Below, piece by piece: positions 1 through 8,342 of a DNA stretch of 58,766 bases (within the stretch, counting starts at the first letter, position 1; every line of letters begins with the position of its first letter). Under the pieces are notes generated by a model that ran no database searches, had not been told where the DNA came from, and was given only the letters and a program-made list of their open reading frames with translations. Origin of the DNA: Amycolatopsis decaplanina DSM 44594 (GTDB taxonomy: Bacteria; Actinomycetota; Actinomycetes; Mycobacteriales; Pseudonocardiaceae). The stretch spans positions 1-58,766 of the forward strand of contig NZ_AOHO01000080.1 in assembly GCF_000342005.1 (NCBI RefSeq). The letters are read 5' to 3'. The position numbers were made by a program, and so were the translations under genes.

Positions 1-149
1 ATGATGACCAGGCGCCTGACCCGCCACTAAGCGCGCCAGGACCACCCAGTCAGGTTCAAAGACACGCTCTAAGCATCGGCCGCCCACGTCGGTCAGCGTG
101 TCGAGGCGAAGTTCTCCGAATCGCGCACAGTCACCTGTCGCCGGTCAGT

Positions 150-764
150 TCAGCCGATCTGGAACCGCTGTAGTCCGGCGCGGCCGAGAAGGATGCCCAT
201 CGTTTCGACCATCGTCTGAGCGGCCGGACCGATGCGGTAGCCAGTCAGCCGTCGGCCATTCTCATCTTTGATGCGAGCCGGACGAGTGGTGGCTATCAGC
301 GCCGACCGAACCGCCCGTGTTTGCCGCAGGAGGACCTGGTGTGCGGAGGCACCGACTTCGTCCGCGAACCAGCGTACGGCCAGCCTGCCGGCATCAAAGT
401 ACGCACCGCCTTCCGGGTGCTGGTACCGGGCGTCGTGATCGCAGTACGTACCGCCGGGATCATGTCGGCGCGTCGAGCGCAGGAGTTGCATGATGGCAGC
501 GACTGGTGGCCCGTCCGGCAGCGGGACGCCATCGGCGAGCGTGACGGTTGATGGCAGGCTTGCGCCGATCGGTAGGTGCAGGAACGCCTGAACTCCACGG
601 CCGCCGCAGGTCATCGCGTTTGCCAGCGAGCCGTGGAGGTGGACGGGGTGAAGTCCCAGCGGTCCTGGCTGCGAGCACCGCCACCCGGCGCCAGGGAACG
701 TGTCGCGCAATGCCAGGTCGAACGCGCCTTCATCCTCGGGCAGCAACCAGGTTCCGACATTCAT
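150..764 (-). CDS. hypothetical protein
   Basis: This is an open frame of about 204 residues that I do not recognise. It begins MNVGTWLLPEDE, reads like a folded soluble protein (mixed hydrophobic and charged stretches, no signal peptide, no membrane segment) and ends in GLQRFQIG. The frame stays open upstream to 791; I chose the internal ATG at 764 because the extra residues look untranslated. It lies 39 bp downstream of the DUF5984 gene on the same strand, so the two are probably co-transcribed. Its opposite-strand open frames have an unnatural Arg/Pro-rich composition and look like shadows. Confidence 0.55.
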   Translation of the reverse strand: MNVGTWLLPEDEGAFDLALRDTFPGAGWRCSQPGPLGLHPVHLHGSLANAMTCGGRGVQAFLHLPIGASLPSTVTLADGVPLPDGPPVAAIMQLLRSTRRHDPGGTYCDHDARYQHPEGGAYFDAGRLAVRWFADEVGASAHQVLLRQTRAVRSALIATTRPARIKDENGRRLTGYRIGPAAQTMVETMGILLGRAGLQRFQIG

Positions 765-803
765 GGTCCGGGAGCCCGCGTACGCCATCACCCAGATGGT
801 ATG

Positions 804-1595
804 TCATGCCGATGAGCGGCTACGACATTGCAGTTGGTGACCCAGGTCTGTGGCAACGGACGGCGGCTTCTGAGTTCGCGCCGAGCAGATGCGCGCGACG
901 CCCTCGCGAACGGCTGTCCAGTCCGTCGCAGGTACGCGCCGCAGTGTGGCGGCCAGGGATCCTGAACGCTGCTGGTGTTCGTGGCGGAGCTGCTCGAGGT
1001 CGAGTCGGATGTCTGGATCGAGCCCGCGGGCCTCGATCTCGGTGATGCGCCGGTCCATCGCATCGATCAGTTCTCGGTCGAACTTCTCCACGGCTCGCAG
1101 CAACAACTCGGTGGAGACGCTTGCCCGTCCGTGCCTCGGCGCAGTGCAGTCAAGTTCGTGCTCGGCTGTGTGCCGCCAGTCGACGGTGACCGTGTCCCGG
1201 TCGGTGACCGACCGCCACCACACGATGCGTGGCGAGGCGACGAGGTAACTGGTGTACATGAAGTGGCTGCTGTACCAGTCCAGAGCTGCCTCCGCGTCCT
1301 CGGCACCTGCCCCGCACCAGGCATCCTGATCGCTGGTCATGCGGTCGACGAGGTCCGCGGGCACCGGTTCCAGCAGAGACGGCAGCACTTCCTGAAGGTC
1401 CTCCCACAGCCGGACGACGTAGTAGTCGACTGGAGTGGGCTGCCCCGCGCCGGCGTTCGACGGGTGGTGAAACAGCTTGTGTCCGTCCACTTCGATCCAG
1501 TACCAGCCGTCCGTCAAAGCGAACCAGTGCAGACGGCGATCGCCCCAGGGCTCCACCTCGGCCAGCGGCCTCAGACGGAAGTGAAAACGGATCAC
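804..1595 (-). CDS. DUF5984 family protein
   Basis: The protein has 263 residues. Its N-terminus (MIRFHFRLRPLAEVEPWG, then LHWFALTDGWYWIEVDG) matches what I remember of DUF5984, a family of unknown function common in Streptomyces and relatives. It is rich in Trp and acidic residues and has a charged helical C-terminal part (roughly residues 165-250). No catalytic motif, signal peptide or membrane segment is visible. Similar proteins often sit in accessory regions, sometimes near contact-toxin loci; no function is claimed. It appears to be the first gene of a two-gene minus-strand unit with the hypothetical gene ending at 150. Confidence 0.7.
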   Translation of the reverse strand: MIRFHFRLRPLAEVEPWGDRRLHWFALTDGWYWIEVDGHKLFHHPSNAGAGQPTPVDYYVVRLWEDLQEVLPSLLEPVPADLVDRMTSDQDAWCGAGAEDAEAALDWYSSHFMYTSYLVASPRIVWWRSVTDRDTVTVDWRHTAEHELDCTAPRHGRASVSTELLLRAVEKFDRELIDAMDRRITEIEARGLDPDIRLDLEQLRHEHQQRSGSLAATLRRVPATDWTAVREGVARICSARTQKPPSVATDLGHQLQCRSRSSA

Positions 1596-1737
1596 CGTGG
1601 CAGTGTGCTCACCACCTTGGACTGCTGTCGAGCAATCTGCCTCTGACGTCCCCTCATGCCGACGTTAGGACGTCCGTGTGTTGTTGTCCGCAGGGGTCGC
1701 GGCGAGCTGGGCGCACCGCTGGTTCGTCCACCGCGGT

Positions 1738-2682
1738 TCAGATGGGCCAGCGGGCGCGGACGATTCCGTCGTCGTCCGGTCGCACGGCCACGAGCAGTGG
1801 GTTGTGGTCGTCGGTGGTGTGCGGCAGGAGGATGGCCGCGCGGGCACCGGCGAACGCTTCGGCCAGGGCCGCCCGGTCATCGCCGTCGGCGTGGAAGCTC
1901 TGGATGTGGCCGTCCGCGTGCTCCAGGATGGCCCAGCCGGCGAAGTCCGGCGACATCGTGCGCAGCACTGCTGGAACATCGGTGGACAGGTCCGGCCACA
2001 CGTTCAGCAGGGCGCGCGGACCGAGGTCGGGCACAGTGCCGGCGGTGAGCCGATGCCAGCGAGAGTGGTTGCCGACGATCTGCTCCTCCAACAGGATCCT
2101 GCCGCGTCGTGCCACGAGTGCCGCCACCTCAGCCCAGAACGCCATGTCCGCCGGACGCGATTCGTACGGCCCGTCGCCATCCGGGGCGTAGGGCGAGCCG
2201 TCCAGCGGTTCGACGAACAAACCGCTCGCGGTGGTCAGCGCGACCGCATGTCCGCACGGTTGGTCGCTTCCGATGTACATGTACTGGTCGTGGCCGACGT
2301 GGACGAAAAACCGGTCTCCGGCCTCGAGCCGGCACCACGCGCCGTTATCACGCAGCATGACGCGCACCAGTTCGCGCCCGACGTCCAGGGTGATCTGTGC
2401 GCCGTCGTGGTAGCCGGCGAGGTCGGGTGGGAACAGCCCGTGCAGTCCATGGCCGTCGACAGGCGGCGCTGCTCCGAAGTGGACGAATCCGCTGACCGCG
2501 GGGTCGCGGACGGTCAGCAGGGTCACGCCGGTGTCCTCGGCGAACGCCGTCACGGCGGCAAGGTAGGCGGCCTCCACCGGACCGCGGTCGCTCGACACAT
2601 CCTCGGACCCGCAGTACGCGCCCCGATTGTCGCGATCGGCTGGGTCGAACTTGGTGATCCGGTGGACGTACGGCGTGCTCAT
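1738..2682 (-). CDS. conserved hypothetical protein, often auto-annotated as RNA-binding
   Basis: The protein has 314 residues when started at the ATG at 2682 (MSTPYVHRITKFDPADRD). The frame is open a further 36 codons upstream, but that extension is low-complexity and lacks family character. The N-terminal half resembles an actinobacterial family that I recall being labelled RNA-binding protein, with the pattern of a dialogue of GPVEAAYLAAVTAFAEDTG near residues 30-48. That label is weak and no classical RNA-binding motif is visible. The C-terminal half (LSTDVPAVLRTMSPDFAGWAI onward) looks like a second small domain. There is no signal peptide or membrane segment. It is transcribed away from the NACHT gene. 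Confidence 0.6.
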   Translation of the reverse strand: MSTPYVHRITKFDPADRDNRGAYCGSEDVSSDRGPVEAAYLAAVTAFAEDTGVTLLTVRDPAVSGFVHFGAAPPVDGHGLHGLFPPDLAGYHDGAQITLDVGRELVRVMLRDNGAWCRLEAGDRFFVHVGHDQYMYIGSDQPCGHAVALTTASGLFVEPLDGSPYAPDGDGPYESRPADMAFWAEVAALVARRGRILLEEQIVGNHSRWHRLTAGTVPDLGPRALLNVWPDLSTDVPAVLRTMSPDFAGWAILEHADGHIQSFHADGDDRAALAEAFAGARAAILLPHTTDDHNPLLVAVRPDDDGIVRARWPI

Positions 2683-2932
2683 GTTCGGCGGGGCGGCCCT
2701 TCGGGAAGCTTGGGTGATCGATTCGATCACGTTAGCCGCGCCGCCACGCCGACATCGACCCGATAGAAAAGCAAGCCCCAACCGAAGCACGCAAAGTGGG
2801 AAGAGACAGTGACCTCGGCCGCCGTCGTGCCAACAACCGCTGGCCTTTGCCGAGACTAGGCCGACTGAGTGGTCACTACGCCGAACGGGAACGTAGGTGG
2901 CGGTACCCAGCGATCATCAGTCGTGGCGCACT
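2683..2932. promoter_or_regulatory. divergent intergenic region upstream of the NACHT gene
   Basis: This 250-bp region separates the minus-strand hypothetical gene from the plus-strand NACHT gene and must hold both promoters. I see no convincing operator palindrome and no small gene. Open frames here are short and overlap both strands. Confidence 0.35.
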
Positions 2933-5044
2933 ATGCCTGTGTGCTCTTTGTGCGTGGGAGGCGTGGTGGGGCGGGTGCGACTGCGGGTGCCGATCGTGCT
3001 CGGGGTGGTGGCGTTGGTGCTCGGGCTCGCGTGGTTGACGTGGTGGTTGTTGGATAAGACGGGTGTCGACGACGGGGCCGGTATCGCGAATGTTTTGGCC
3101 TTGGCTCCCGGGGTGCTGGGTGCGGTGGCGGGGATAGTGGCATTGCGCCGTGGCGTTGAAGGCGGTCACGCTTCGGCTGCGAGTGCCCGGAGGTTGCTCG
3201 GTGCCGTCAGCGAGGACGAGGCTCGGTTGCTGGCGCGCTTGTTGGGTGACACCGGCGCGTTGAAGGCGGCGAACGCGGGGTTCGAGCAGGTGGACGCGGA
3301 GCTCGTACGGTGGCGTGGCGATGGTGGCGGACAGAGTGGTTCGGCGGCCACGATTTCCACCTACTACCAAGGGCTCACGCGGGGGCGGTTGGCCGTGCTC
3401 GGCGAGGCGGGGGCCGGCAAGACAGTGCTCGCGCTGACCTTGCTCCTCGACCTGGCCACTGCCGCGAGGTCGGCGCTCGACCGGGATCCCGCCGTCCGCG
3501 TCCGAGTTCCGGTCCGGATGAATCTGTCCGGGTTCACACGCTCGGATGACAACGATCCGGAGGTGGTGCGTCGTCGGCTCTTAGATTGGATGGCGCGGCA
3601 TCTGGCCGATACCTACGGGGTGCCGTCGCGTACGGCCAAGGCGTTGATAGCGGATCGGTGGATCTTGCCCATCCTGGACGGCTTGGACGAGATGGATCCC
3701 GACGACGGACCGCCCACCAGAGCTCAGCACGTGCTTGCCGCGCTCAACATGCCAGTGGGACCGACGCCGGATGCGGTGATCATCACGTGCCGAACGCCGC
3801 GATACCACGCCTTGGCCGCGGACGAACCGCTGGAGGACACGACCGTCGTCGTGCTGCAGCCGCTGGGCGTCAAGGAAGTCGTCGCCTGGTTGCGCCACCG
3901 GTTCCCTGACAAGACGCAACCGGACGGGGTCGAACGCCGATGGCGACCTGTCGTGCAACGCCTACGTCGCCATCCAGGGGGCCGGCTGGCACGGTGCCTG
4001 GGCAACCCGTTGCGCCTCTATCTTGCCGTCACCGTCTACCGCGACCGTGCAAGCACGCCAGGGGAGCTCAACCACCTCGACGCCGACGAGCTCGACGCCC
4101 ACCTGATGAGCCGACTCGTTCCCTCGGTAGCCGTGCACCACACCAAGCCGGGTAGGGGCCACTACGATCCCGACGACGTTCACCGCTGGTTGCACACCTT
4201 GACGCGGCACCTGGCGTCCACGGCGGCGCAAGGACGTTCCGGCACCGACTTCTACGTGCACGAATTGTGGCGCTCCGCGACGGACCTCACCGGGATACAC
4301 GTCCGCCTCACAGCCACCCTGCTCAGCGTCGGGGTCAGCATCCTTACCGCCGTCTACTACTTGTCGTCGCAGGTGATGCACATGCCGCCGACCTGGGCGG
4401 ACTGGCTCGACCTGCTGATTGCAGCCTCGGTCGTGGTGTTCGTCGCCTGGTGGAGCACCGTCTACGCCGGTGATTCGCCGAAACGGATCAGCCTCCGCAG
4501 GCACTCCCGCCGATTCTCCGGCCAAATCAAGCAGGGCGTCGTCCTGTGCGCGATTGCAGCGGTGATGTACGCGACTGTCGTCGCGGTCGAGGGCGTCATC
4601 AGGTACGGATTCTGCGGGCTTCTACCTGCCTTCGCCGATGCGTTCGACGAACGCGCCGCCCGCAGTCTGATGGCGGCGCTGGCCGTCTGGCTGTTGATGA
4701 GTCTTGGCGGAACTCAAGACATGGTGGCGCGCCCCAGCGCCCTGATGCGGGATGCACTGCACCGCGACATCTATGTGGTCGCGGTCCTGATCGTTGGTTG
4801 CGTGGCTGGTCTTTCGGGCGACGACGCGATCCCCACCGCCGTGATGATCGCGTTGTGCGCGATCGTGGCCACCTCGCCGTGGCCACGTCATATCGCCGGC
4901 CTGATCACTTACCGGCGCCGGAAGCTGCTGCCCTGGCGATTCGGACGGTTCCTGGACTGGGCCTATGCCGCAGGCATCCTGCGTCTGACCGGCACTGCCG
5001 TCCAGTTCCGCCATCGTGACCTCCAACGTCACCTTGCCGCATAA
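2933..5044 (+). CDS. membrane-anchored NACHT-domain NTPase
   Basis: The protein has about 703 residues from the ATG at 2933; an ATG at 2897 is also possible. Two hydrophobic N-terminal segments (around residues 10-35 and 40-65) precede a STAND-class NACHT module. The Walker A motif GEAGAGKT lies near residue 157, and a Walker B-like LPILDGLDEMDP near residues 245-256, with the NACHT-typical small residue and acidic pair. The C-terminal 270 residues contain about six further hydrophobic helices and end in the tail FRHRDLQRHLAA, typical of actinobacterial NACHT proteins. STAND ATPases are signal-responsive switches; bacterial members include antiphage effectors and regulators. The membrane C-terminus could be sensor or effector. 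No partner gene is obvious, and the next gene downstream is a secreted LPMO with its own regulatory site. Confidence 0.8.
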   Translation: MPVCSLCVGGVVGRVRLRVPIVLGVVALVLGLAWLTWWLLDKTGVDDGAGIANVLALAPGVLGAVAGIVALRRGVEGGHASAASARRLLGAVSEDEARLLARLLGDTGALKAANAGFEQVDAELVRWRGDGGGQSGSAATISTYYQGLTRGRLAVLGEAGAGKTVLALTLLLDLATAARSALDRDPAVRVRVPVRMNLSGFTRSDDNDPEVVRRRLLDWMARHLADTYGVPSRTAKALIADRWILPILDGLDEMDPDDGPPTRAQHVLAALNMPVGPTPDAVIITCRTPRYHALAADEPLEDTTVVVLQPLGVKEVVAWLRHRFPDKTQPDGVERRWRPVVQRLRRHPGGRLARCLGNPLRLYLAVTVYRDRASTPGELNHLDADELDAHLMSRLVPSVAVHHTKPGRGHYDPDDVHRWLHTLTRHLASTAAQGRSGTDFYVHELWRSATDLTGIHVRLTATLLSVGVSILTAVYYLSSQVMHMPPTWADWLDLLIAASVVVFVAWWSTVYAGDSPKRISLRRHSRRFSGQIKQGVVLCAIAAVMYATVVAVEGVIRYGFCGLLPAFADAFDERAARSLMAALAVWLLMSLGGTQDMVARPSALMRDALHRDIYVVAVLIVGCVAGLSGDDAIPTAVMIALCAIVATSPWPRHIAGLITYRRRKLLPWRFGRFLDWAYAAGILRLTGTAVQFRHRDLQRHLAA

Positions 5045-5302
5045 CGACACGCCCGGCGCCTTCGACACCGTCGTGCCAACAAGCGCCGGTAGGCGCCAGT
5101 TGTCGTCGATCGTCACCTTTGCTCGTGCGCTCATCGACGTCCGCATGGTGCCGAAGAACGGCAAGCCCTACACCGTTGGACGACCTGACCGCGCCGTTCC
5201 GCACCCCGTCTCCCGGGGCCCCGAGGTGGGCGGAGCGCGCGCGAAATCTCTCGCGCCCGACTTTCGGGCCTACACGCCGGTGCGCCGCCACACCTACTGT
5301 GG

Positions 5303-5318
5303 TGTGGTCTAGACCTCT
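5303..5318. promoter_or_regulatory. DasR responsive element (dre) upstream of the LPMO gene
   Basis: The core TGGTCTAGACC at 5305-5315 is a near-perfect match to the centre of the published Streptomyces dre palindrome (AGTGGTCTAGACCACT). It lies about 20 bp before the LPMO start codon, where promoter or early-leader repression is expected. DasR is a GntR-family repressor released by glucosamine phosphates, and dre sites and the similar 12-bp chitinase repeats lie upstream of chitinolytic genes. The assignment rests on the palindrome and its target gene; no DasR gene is in this window. Confidence 0.8.
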
Positions 5319-5336
5319 TATGAGAGGAATCGTGCG

Positions 5337-5981
5337 ATGAAGTTTTCCCGCTCCGCCGTCAAAGTCGCGATACTGACCGCCGTGCTCGGCACGGTCTCGG
5401 TGTTCACCGCCGTCCCCGCCCTCGCGCACGGCTCGATGGGCAACCCGATCAGCCGGATCATGCGCTGTTTCCAGGAGGGTCCGGAGACCCCGCGGTCCGC
5501 CGCGTGCAAGGCCGCCATCGCGGTGGGCGACAGCTGGCCGATCTACGACTGGGACGAGGTCAACATCGGTGACGCCAGCGGCCGCAGCCGCGAGATCATC
5601 CCGGACGGCAAGCTGTGCAGCGCCGGCCGGGGCAAGTACAAGGGGCTCGACCTGGCCCGCAACGACTGGCCGGCGACCACGATGCCGGGCAGCGGCCCGT
5701 ACACCTTCAAGTATCAGCTGACCGCCGCGCACGAGGGCACCTTCGAGCTGTACGTCACCAAGCCGGGCTACGACCCGACGAAACCGCTCAAGTGGTCCGA
5801 CCTGGAAGACACCCCGTTCTACAAGCAGGACAACCCGCGGATCGTCGGCAACGCCTACCAGCTCCAGGCGAACCTGCCCGGCGGGCGCACCGGCAGGCAC
5901 CTGATCTACTCGATCTGGCAACGCCACTGGCCCGACTCCGGCGAGGCCTTCTACTCCTGCTCGGACGTGATCTTCAACTGA
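5337..5981 (+). CDS. secreted AA10 lytic polysaccharide monooxygenase (chitin-active type)
   Basis: The 214-residue protein has a 30-residue signal peptide ending in ALA, so the mature chain starts with His31 (HGSMGNPISR), the N-terminal copper ligand of the histidine brace. The second brace His is H132 in LTAAHEGTF, and F205 in EAFYSCSDVIF fits the axial Phe. It is a catalytic domain alone, with no carbohydrate-binding module or linker, matching the usual size of single-domain AA10 enzymes. The enzyme oxidatively cleaves crystalline chitin (or, in some members, cellulose) outside the cell. A GAGAGG ribosome-binding site precedes the ATG. A dre operator lies directly upstream, supporting regulation by N-acetylglucosamine status and a chitin substrate. 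Confidence 0.93.
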   Translation: MKFSRSAVKVAILTAVLGTVSVFTAVPALAHGSMGNPISRIMRCFQEGPETPRSAACKAAIAVGDSWPIYDWDEVNIGDASGRSREIIPDGKLCSAGRGKYKGLDLARNDWPATTMPGSGPYTFKYQLTAAHEGTFELYVTKPGYDPTKPLKWSDLEDTPFYKQDNPRIVGNAYQLQANLPGGRTGRHLIYSIWQRHWPDSGEAFYSCSDVIFN

Positions 5982-5991
5982 TCTCCACGGC

Positions 5992-6028
5992 CCGGCCGGC
6001 AGAGGTAGCGAAGACCGCTGCCGGCCGG
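5992..6028 (+). terminator. hairpin after the LPMO gene
   Basis: The arms CCGGCCGGCAG (5992-6002) and CTGCCGGCCGG (6018-6028) are perfect 11-bp complements around a 15-nt loop, starting 11 bp after the LPMO stop codon. There is no following T-run, which is normal for high-GC actinomycete terminators. It also lies in the leader of the next small frame, so partial attenuation is possible. Confidence 0.65.
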
Positions 6029-6047
6029 CCCGAGGAAAGGGATCCTG

Positions 6048-6230
6048 ATGAAGCGCTGGCGAAAGCCACGAGTACAAGCCCGCCCGATGCCGCAGACCGT
6101 GCGCGACCTCGCGCGCGCCCTGGGTGTGCCGGACACCGTGCCGCTGCCCGTCCCCGACGACCGCCTGATCGTCATCGAATCGCTGGACAACCCGCCGACG
6201 ACGCCAAGCGGAAGGCCGCCGACGTTCTAG
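6048..6230 (+). CDS. small hypothetical protein, 60 aa
   Basis: A short basic protein (MKRWRKPRVQARPMPQTVRD) continues into a Pro-rich acidic stretch. It is preceded by a GAGGAAAGG ribosome-binding sequence at good spacing, which is the main reason to believe it. I do not recognise the family. It may be read from the LPMO promoter through the hairpin, or may be the remnant of a longer gene, since its last residues (TTPSGRPPTF) look like a run-off tail. Confidence 0.35.
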   Translation: MKRWRKPRVQARPMPQTVRDLARALGVPDTVPLPVPDDRLIVIESLDNPPTTPSGRPPTF

Positions 6231-6237
6231 CCCTGTG

Positions 6238-6771
6238 TCAGAGCTCTCGCGCCCAGTTGCGTATCGCGGCGTGGACGTCGTCGCGCGGAATGGTGGCGGT
6301 CTCGACGGTGGATCCGACCTCCTGGTGGTCTGCGGGGGAGGGCCAGAACTGCAGGAGGAAGTTCTCGGTGCGGTGGATGGTGTCGTGGGGGTTGGCGTTG
6401 AAGATCGTGTCGACCTGATCGCCGCCCCAGCGGTGGACGCGGACCTGGTAGTGCCCTGGGTTGCCCAGGTGGAGGAAGTCGGTTTCGCTGCCGGGGGCGG
6501 AGAATCCTCTGGCGCCGATTTCAGGGTGCTCGAAGGAGGCGTCGATCGTGGAGGTGTCGCTGTCCGGTGGGCCGCCGCGGGCAGGTTCTGCGGGCCAGGC
6601 CTCAAGTCGCACGGCGGCGGTGATGGTCCATTCGCTGGACGGGTGGAGGTTGATGGTGTTCGGGCTTGCGGCGGCCCAGCCGGAGTCGGCCGGTGGGAGG
6701 TGCGGGGATGGCTCGGCTCCCCGCACCTCGATCACGAGCCGGCCGTGGTCGACGCCGGTATGACCTTCCAC
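6238..6771 (-). CDS. hypothetical protein, candidate immunity partner of the NucA/NucB toxin remnant
   Basis: The protein has 177 residues from the GTG at 6771; the frame is open to 6855, but the extra part overlaps the toxin tail. The sequence is globular (HGRLVIEVRGAEPSPHLPPA near the start, then a beta-rich part with HLGNPGHYQVRVHRWGGD) and ends AIRNWAREL. There is no signal peptide or membrane segment. It begins 38 bp after the stop of a nuclease-toxin domain on the same strand, the standard place for a cognate immunity protein. That role is inferred from position only; I do not recognise the family. Confidence 0.5.
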   Translation of the reverse strand: MEGHTGVDHGRLVIEVRGAEPSPHLPPADSGWAAASPNTINLHPSSEWTITAAVRLEAWPAEPARGGPPDSDTSTIDASFEHPEIGARGFSAPGSETDFLHLGNPGHYQVRVHRWGGDQVDTIFNANPHDTIHRTENFLLQFWPSPADHQEVGSTVETATIPRDDVHAAIRNWAREL

Positions 6772-6808
6772 GAACGCGGTCGGCGCCGGTGGCCCTTCAG
6801 GTGGCCAG

Positions 6809-7185
6809 TCAGCGCGCCCAGACGTAGAACTCATCCAGCGCACCGTGCAGGACACGATCGCGGTCGTATCACCATCTCAGAATGCCGCCTGCTGAGCCGT
6901 TCTGGGATCCGTCGACGTACTTGACCGAGAAGTTCCCGTCGCCTTTGCCCGCGCGCTGGAGCGTGGTCGCGAACGGGTATTCGTCGCACTGGTCTTTCGG
7001 GGTCGGTTTCGGGATCGTCGCGCAGGCGATGTCCTTCGCGGCCTCGTTCTTCTTCCAGTCCGTGCCCTGGTAGGCCACGCGGTTCAGTCCGAGTTTGGTC
7101 AGGTCTGCCCATTTGCCGGGGATGACCTTCGGTGTGCCCTTGTTCGGGTCGGTTTGTTCCGGGTGGCCGCGGCGAGCTCGCCGCG
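6809..7185 (-). pseudogene. NucA/NucB-type deoxyribonuclease toxin domain, truncated and interrupted
   Basis: Reading 7185 down to 6809 gives a C-terminal nuclease domain of a polymorphic toxin. It contains the hallmark CDEYPFATT, preceded by NEAAKDIACATIPKP and followed by NFSVKYVDGSQNGSAGGILRW. An in-frame TGA at 6869-6871 then interrupts the last conserved block, which continues after it as YDRDRVLHGALDEFYVWAR to the expected end at 6809. The codon before the stop is TGG and family members usually have an aromatic here, so TGG to TGA is likely. The 5' part (delivery and pre-toxin domains) is missing: the frame opens only around 7200, beside a 26-bp palindrome. NucA/NucB domains cut DNA nonspecifically in effector modules of contact or secreted toxins. 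An intact carboxyl-truncated product from the GTG at 7078 is possible but would lack the final block. Confidence 0.7.
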
Positions 7186-7190
7186 GCCAA
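7165..7190. repeat. 26-bp perfect palindrome at the truncated toxin edge
   Basis: The 26 bases centred between 7177 and 7178 are a perfect uninterrupted palindrome (half-site TGGCCGCGGCGAG). They sit exactly where the toxin reading frame loses its upstream part, before the plus-strand HprK-like gene. This could be a terminator between converging or diverging units, a resolved recombination junction or a protein-binding site. Confidence 0.6.
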
Positions 7191-7400
7191 TGCCAAGCTG
7201 ATCAACATTTATCACTTGATCACCACCAATAGTGAGGAGACCAGGCTGTGCCTGCAACGAAATCCACGGTCCGGATCGGTGTCGCGGGCCTGTCCGCACA
7301 CGTCCGCACCAACGACGATGACGTGGAGCAGTGGGTGCGCCGGTATTTCGGCCCGTGGTAGCGCGCGGAACAAGCGCCCGCCGACACGATCACCGGCGAC

Positions 7401-8342
7401 GTGGATGTCACCGCGCGCGTCGACCCGGCCCGGGTCGACGAGATCACGGCACAGGTGGACACGTCGGCGCATGACACGGTGCTCTACGCGCGCAAGGACA
7501 TGCGCCTCACCCGCACCGGCACCACGACCCTGGCCTACGGCGAGGATCACGTCACCTACATGGTGTCCGGCACCGGGATCGAGATCGTCGGCACGGACCC
7601 GGTCACGGTCGCCTCGGCCGCGTGCCGGCTTACTCGCGAAGCGCTGCGCGGACGGCTCGTGGCCGCCGGGTGGGTGCTGCTGCACGCCTCCGCCGTGGTC
7701 CGGGATGGCCGGGCGGCGGTGGCGTTCGGCACCAAAGGCTCCGGGAAGACCGCGGTCGCGCTCCAGTTGGCGACCGCGACCGGTGGCGCGTTGCTGGCCA
7801 ACGACCGGGTGTTCGCCCGCGCCGACGACACCGGGACGGTGACAGTGCTGCCGTGGCCGGCCGCCGCCGCGATCGGGTTCGGCCTGCTCGACGCCGCAGG
7901 CTGGTACGACGCCGTAGCTACCGCCCGCGACGAGCTCCACCCCTCCACGATTAGCGCGGTGCTCGACGCGCTGGCGACACGGGACCGGACCCCGATCCAT
8001 CAAGGAAGCCGGGAGCTGAAGCCGCAGCTCTACCCGGACCAGCTCACCAGCCTGCTCGGTATCCCGCTCGCCACCAGCGGCATCGTCGACGTCGCCCTGT
8101 TCCCCTCGGTCAACGCCACGAGCAACCCCGACCTCGGCGGAGGAGGCCGCATGGTCGGTGCGGACGACACGTTCTCCGGACAGGAGGAAGACCGCTACCC
8201 CAACGTCTTCGGCCTCCGCACCCCCGAACCCGACCACGCCCGCGCCGCCGTGTTCGCCGCGCTCAACGCGCTGCCGAAACTCACCGCGACGCTCGGACAC
8301 GACATCCGCGCGAACACGGACGTACTCCGAAAGCTGGACTAG
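7401..8342 (+). CDS. HPr kinase/phosphorylase-like P-loop protein (5' part interrupted)
   Basis: The 313-residue open part carries a P-loop, FGTKGSGKTAV, at about residues 108-118, inside the arrangement GWVLLHASAVVRDGRAAVAF...ALLANDR seen in HprK-type ATPases outside sugar transport (often called HprK-related or serine-kinase-like). Such proteins are common beside peptide-modification genes, but none is present here. The natural start is probably the GTG at 7248 (behind GAGGAG), which gives VPATKSTVRIGVAG and so on to FGPW, then an in-frame TAG at 7359-7361, then RAEQAPADTITGD in the same frame. Translation may restart at the GTG at 7401, or the gene may be dead. The 36 lost residues look conserved in composition, so I suspect pseudogenisation. 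Confidence 0.6.
   Translation: MDVTARVDPARVDEITAQVDTSAHDTVLYARKDMRLTRTGTTTLAYGEDHVTYMVSGTGIEIVGTDPVTVASAACRLTREALRGRLVAAGWVLLHASAVVRDGRAAVAFGTKGSGKTAVALQLATATGGALLANDRVFARADDTGTVTVLPWPAAAAIGFGLLDAAGWYDAVATARDELHPSTISAVLDALATRDRTPIHQGSRELKPQLYPDQLTSLLGIPLATSGIVDVALFPSVNATSNPDLGGGGRMVGADDTFSGQEEDRYPNVFGLRTPEPDHARAAVFAALNALPKLTATLGHDIRANTDVLRKLD

Noticed and set aside
1678..2766. 362-residue plus-strand frame opposite the RNA-binding-like gene
   Set aside because: Codon bias and protein character favour the minus strand; the plus frame has no family features.
4905..6605. 566-residue minus-strand open frame
   Set aside because: It runs antisense through the LPMO gene and has low-complexity composition.
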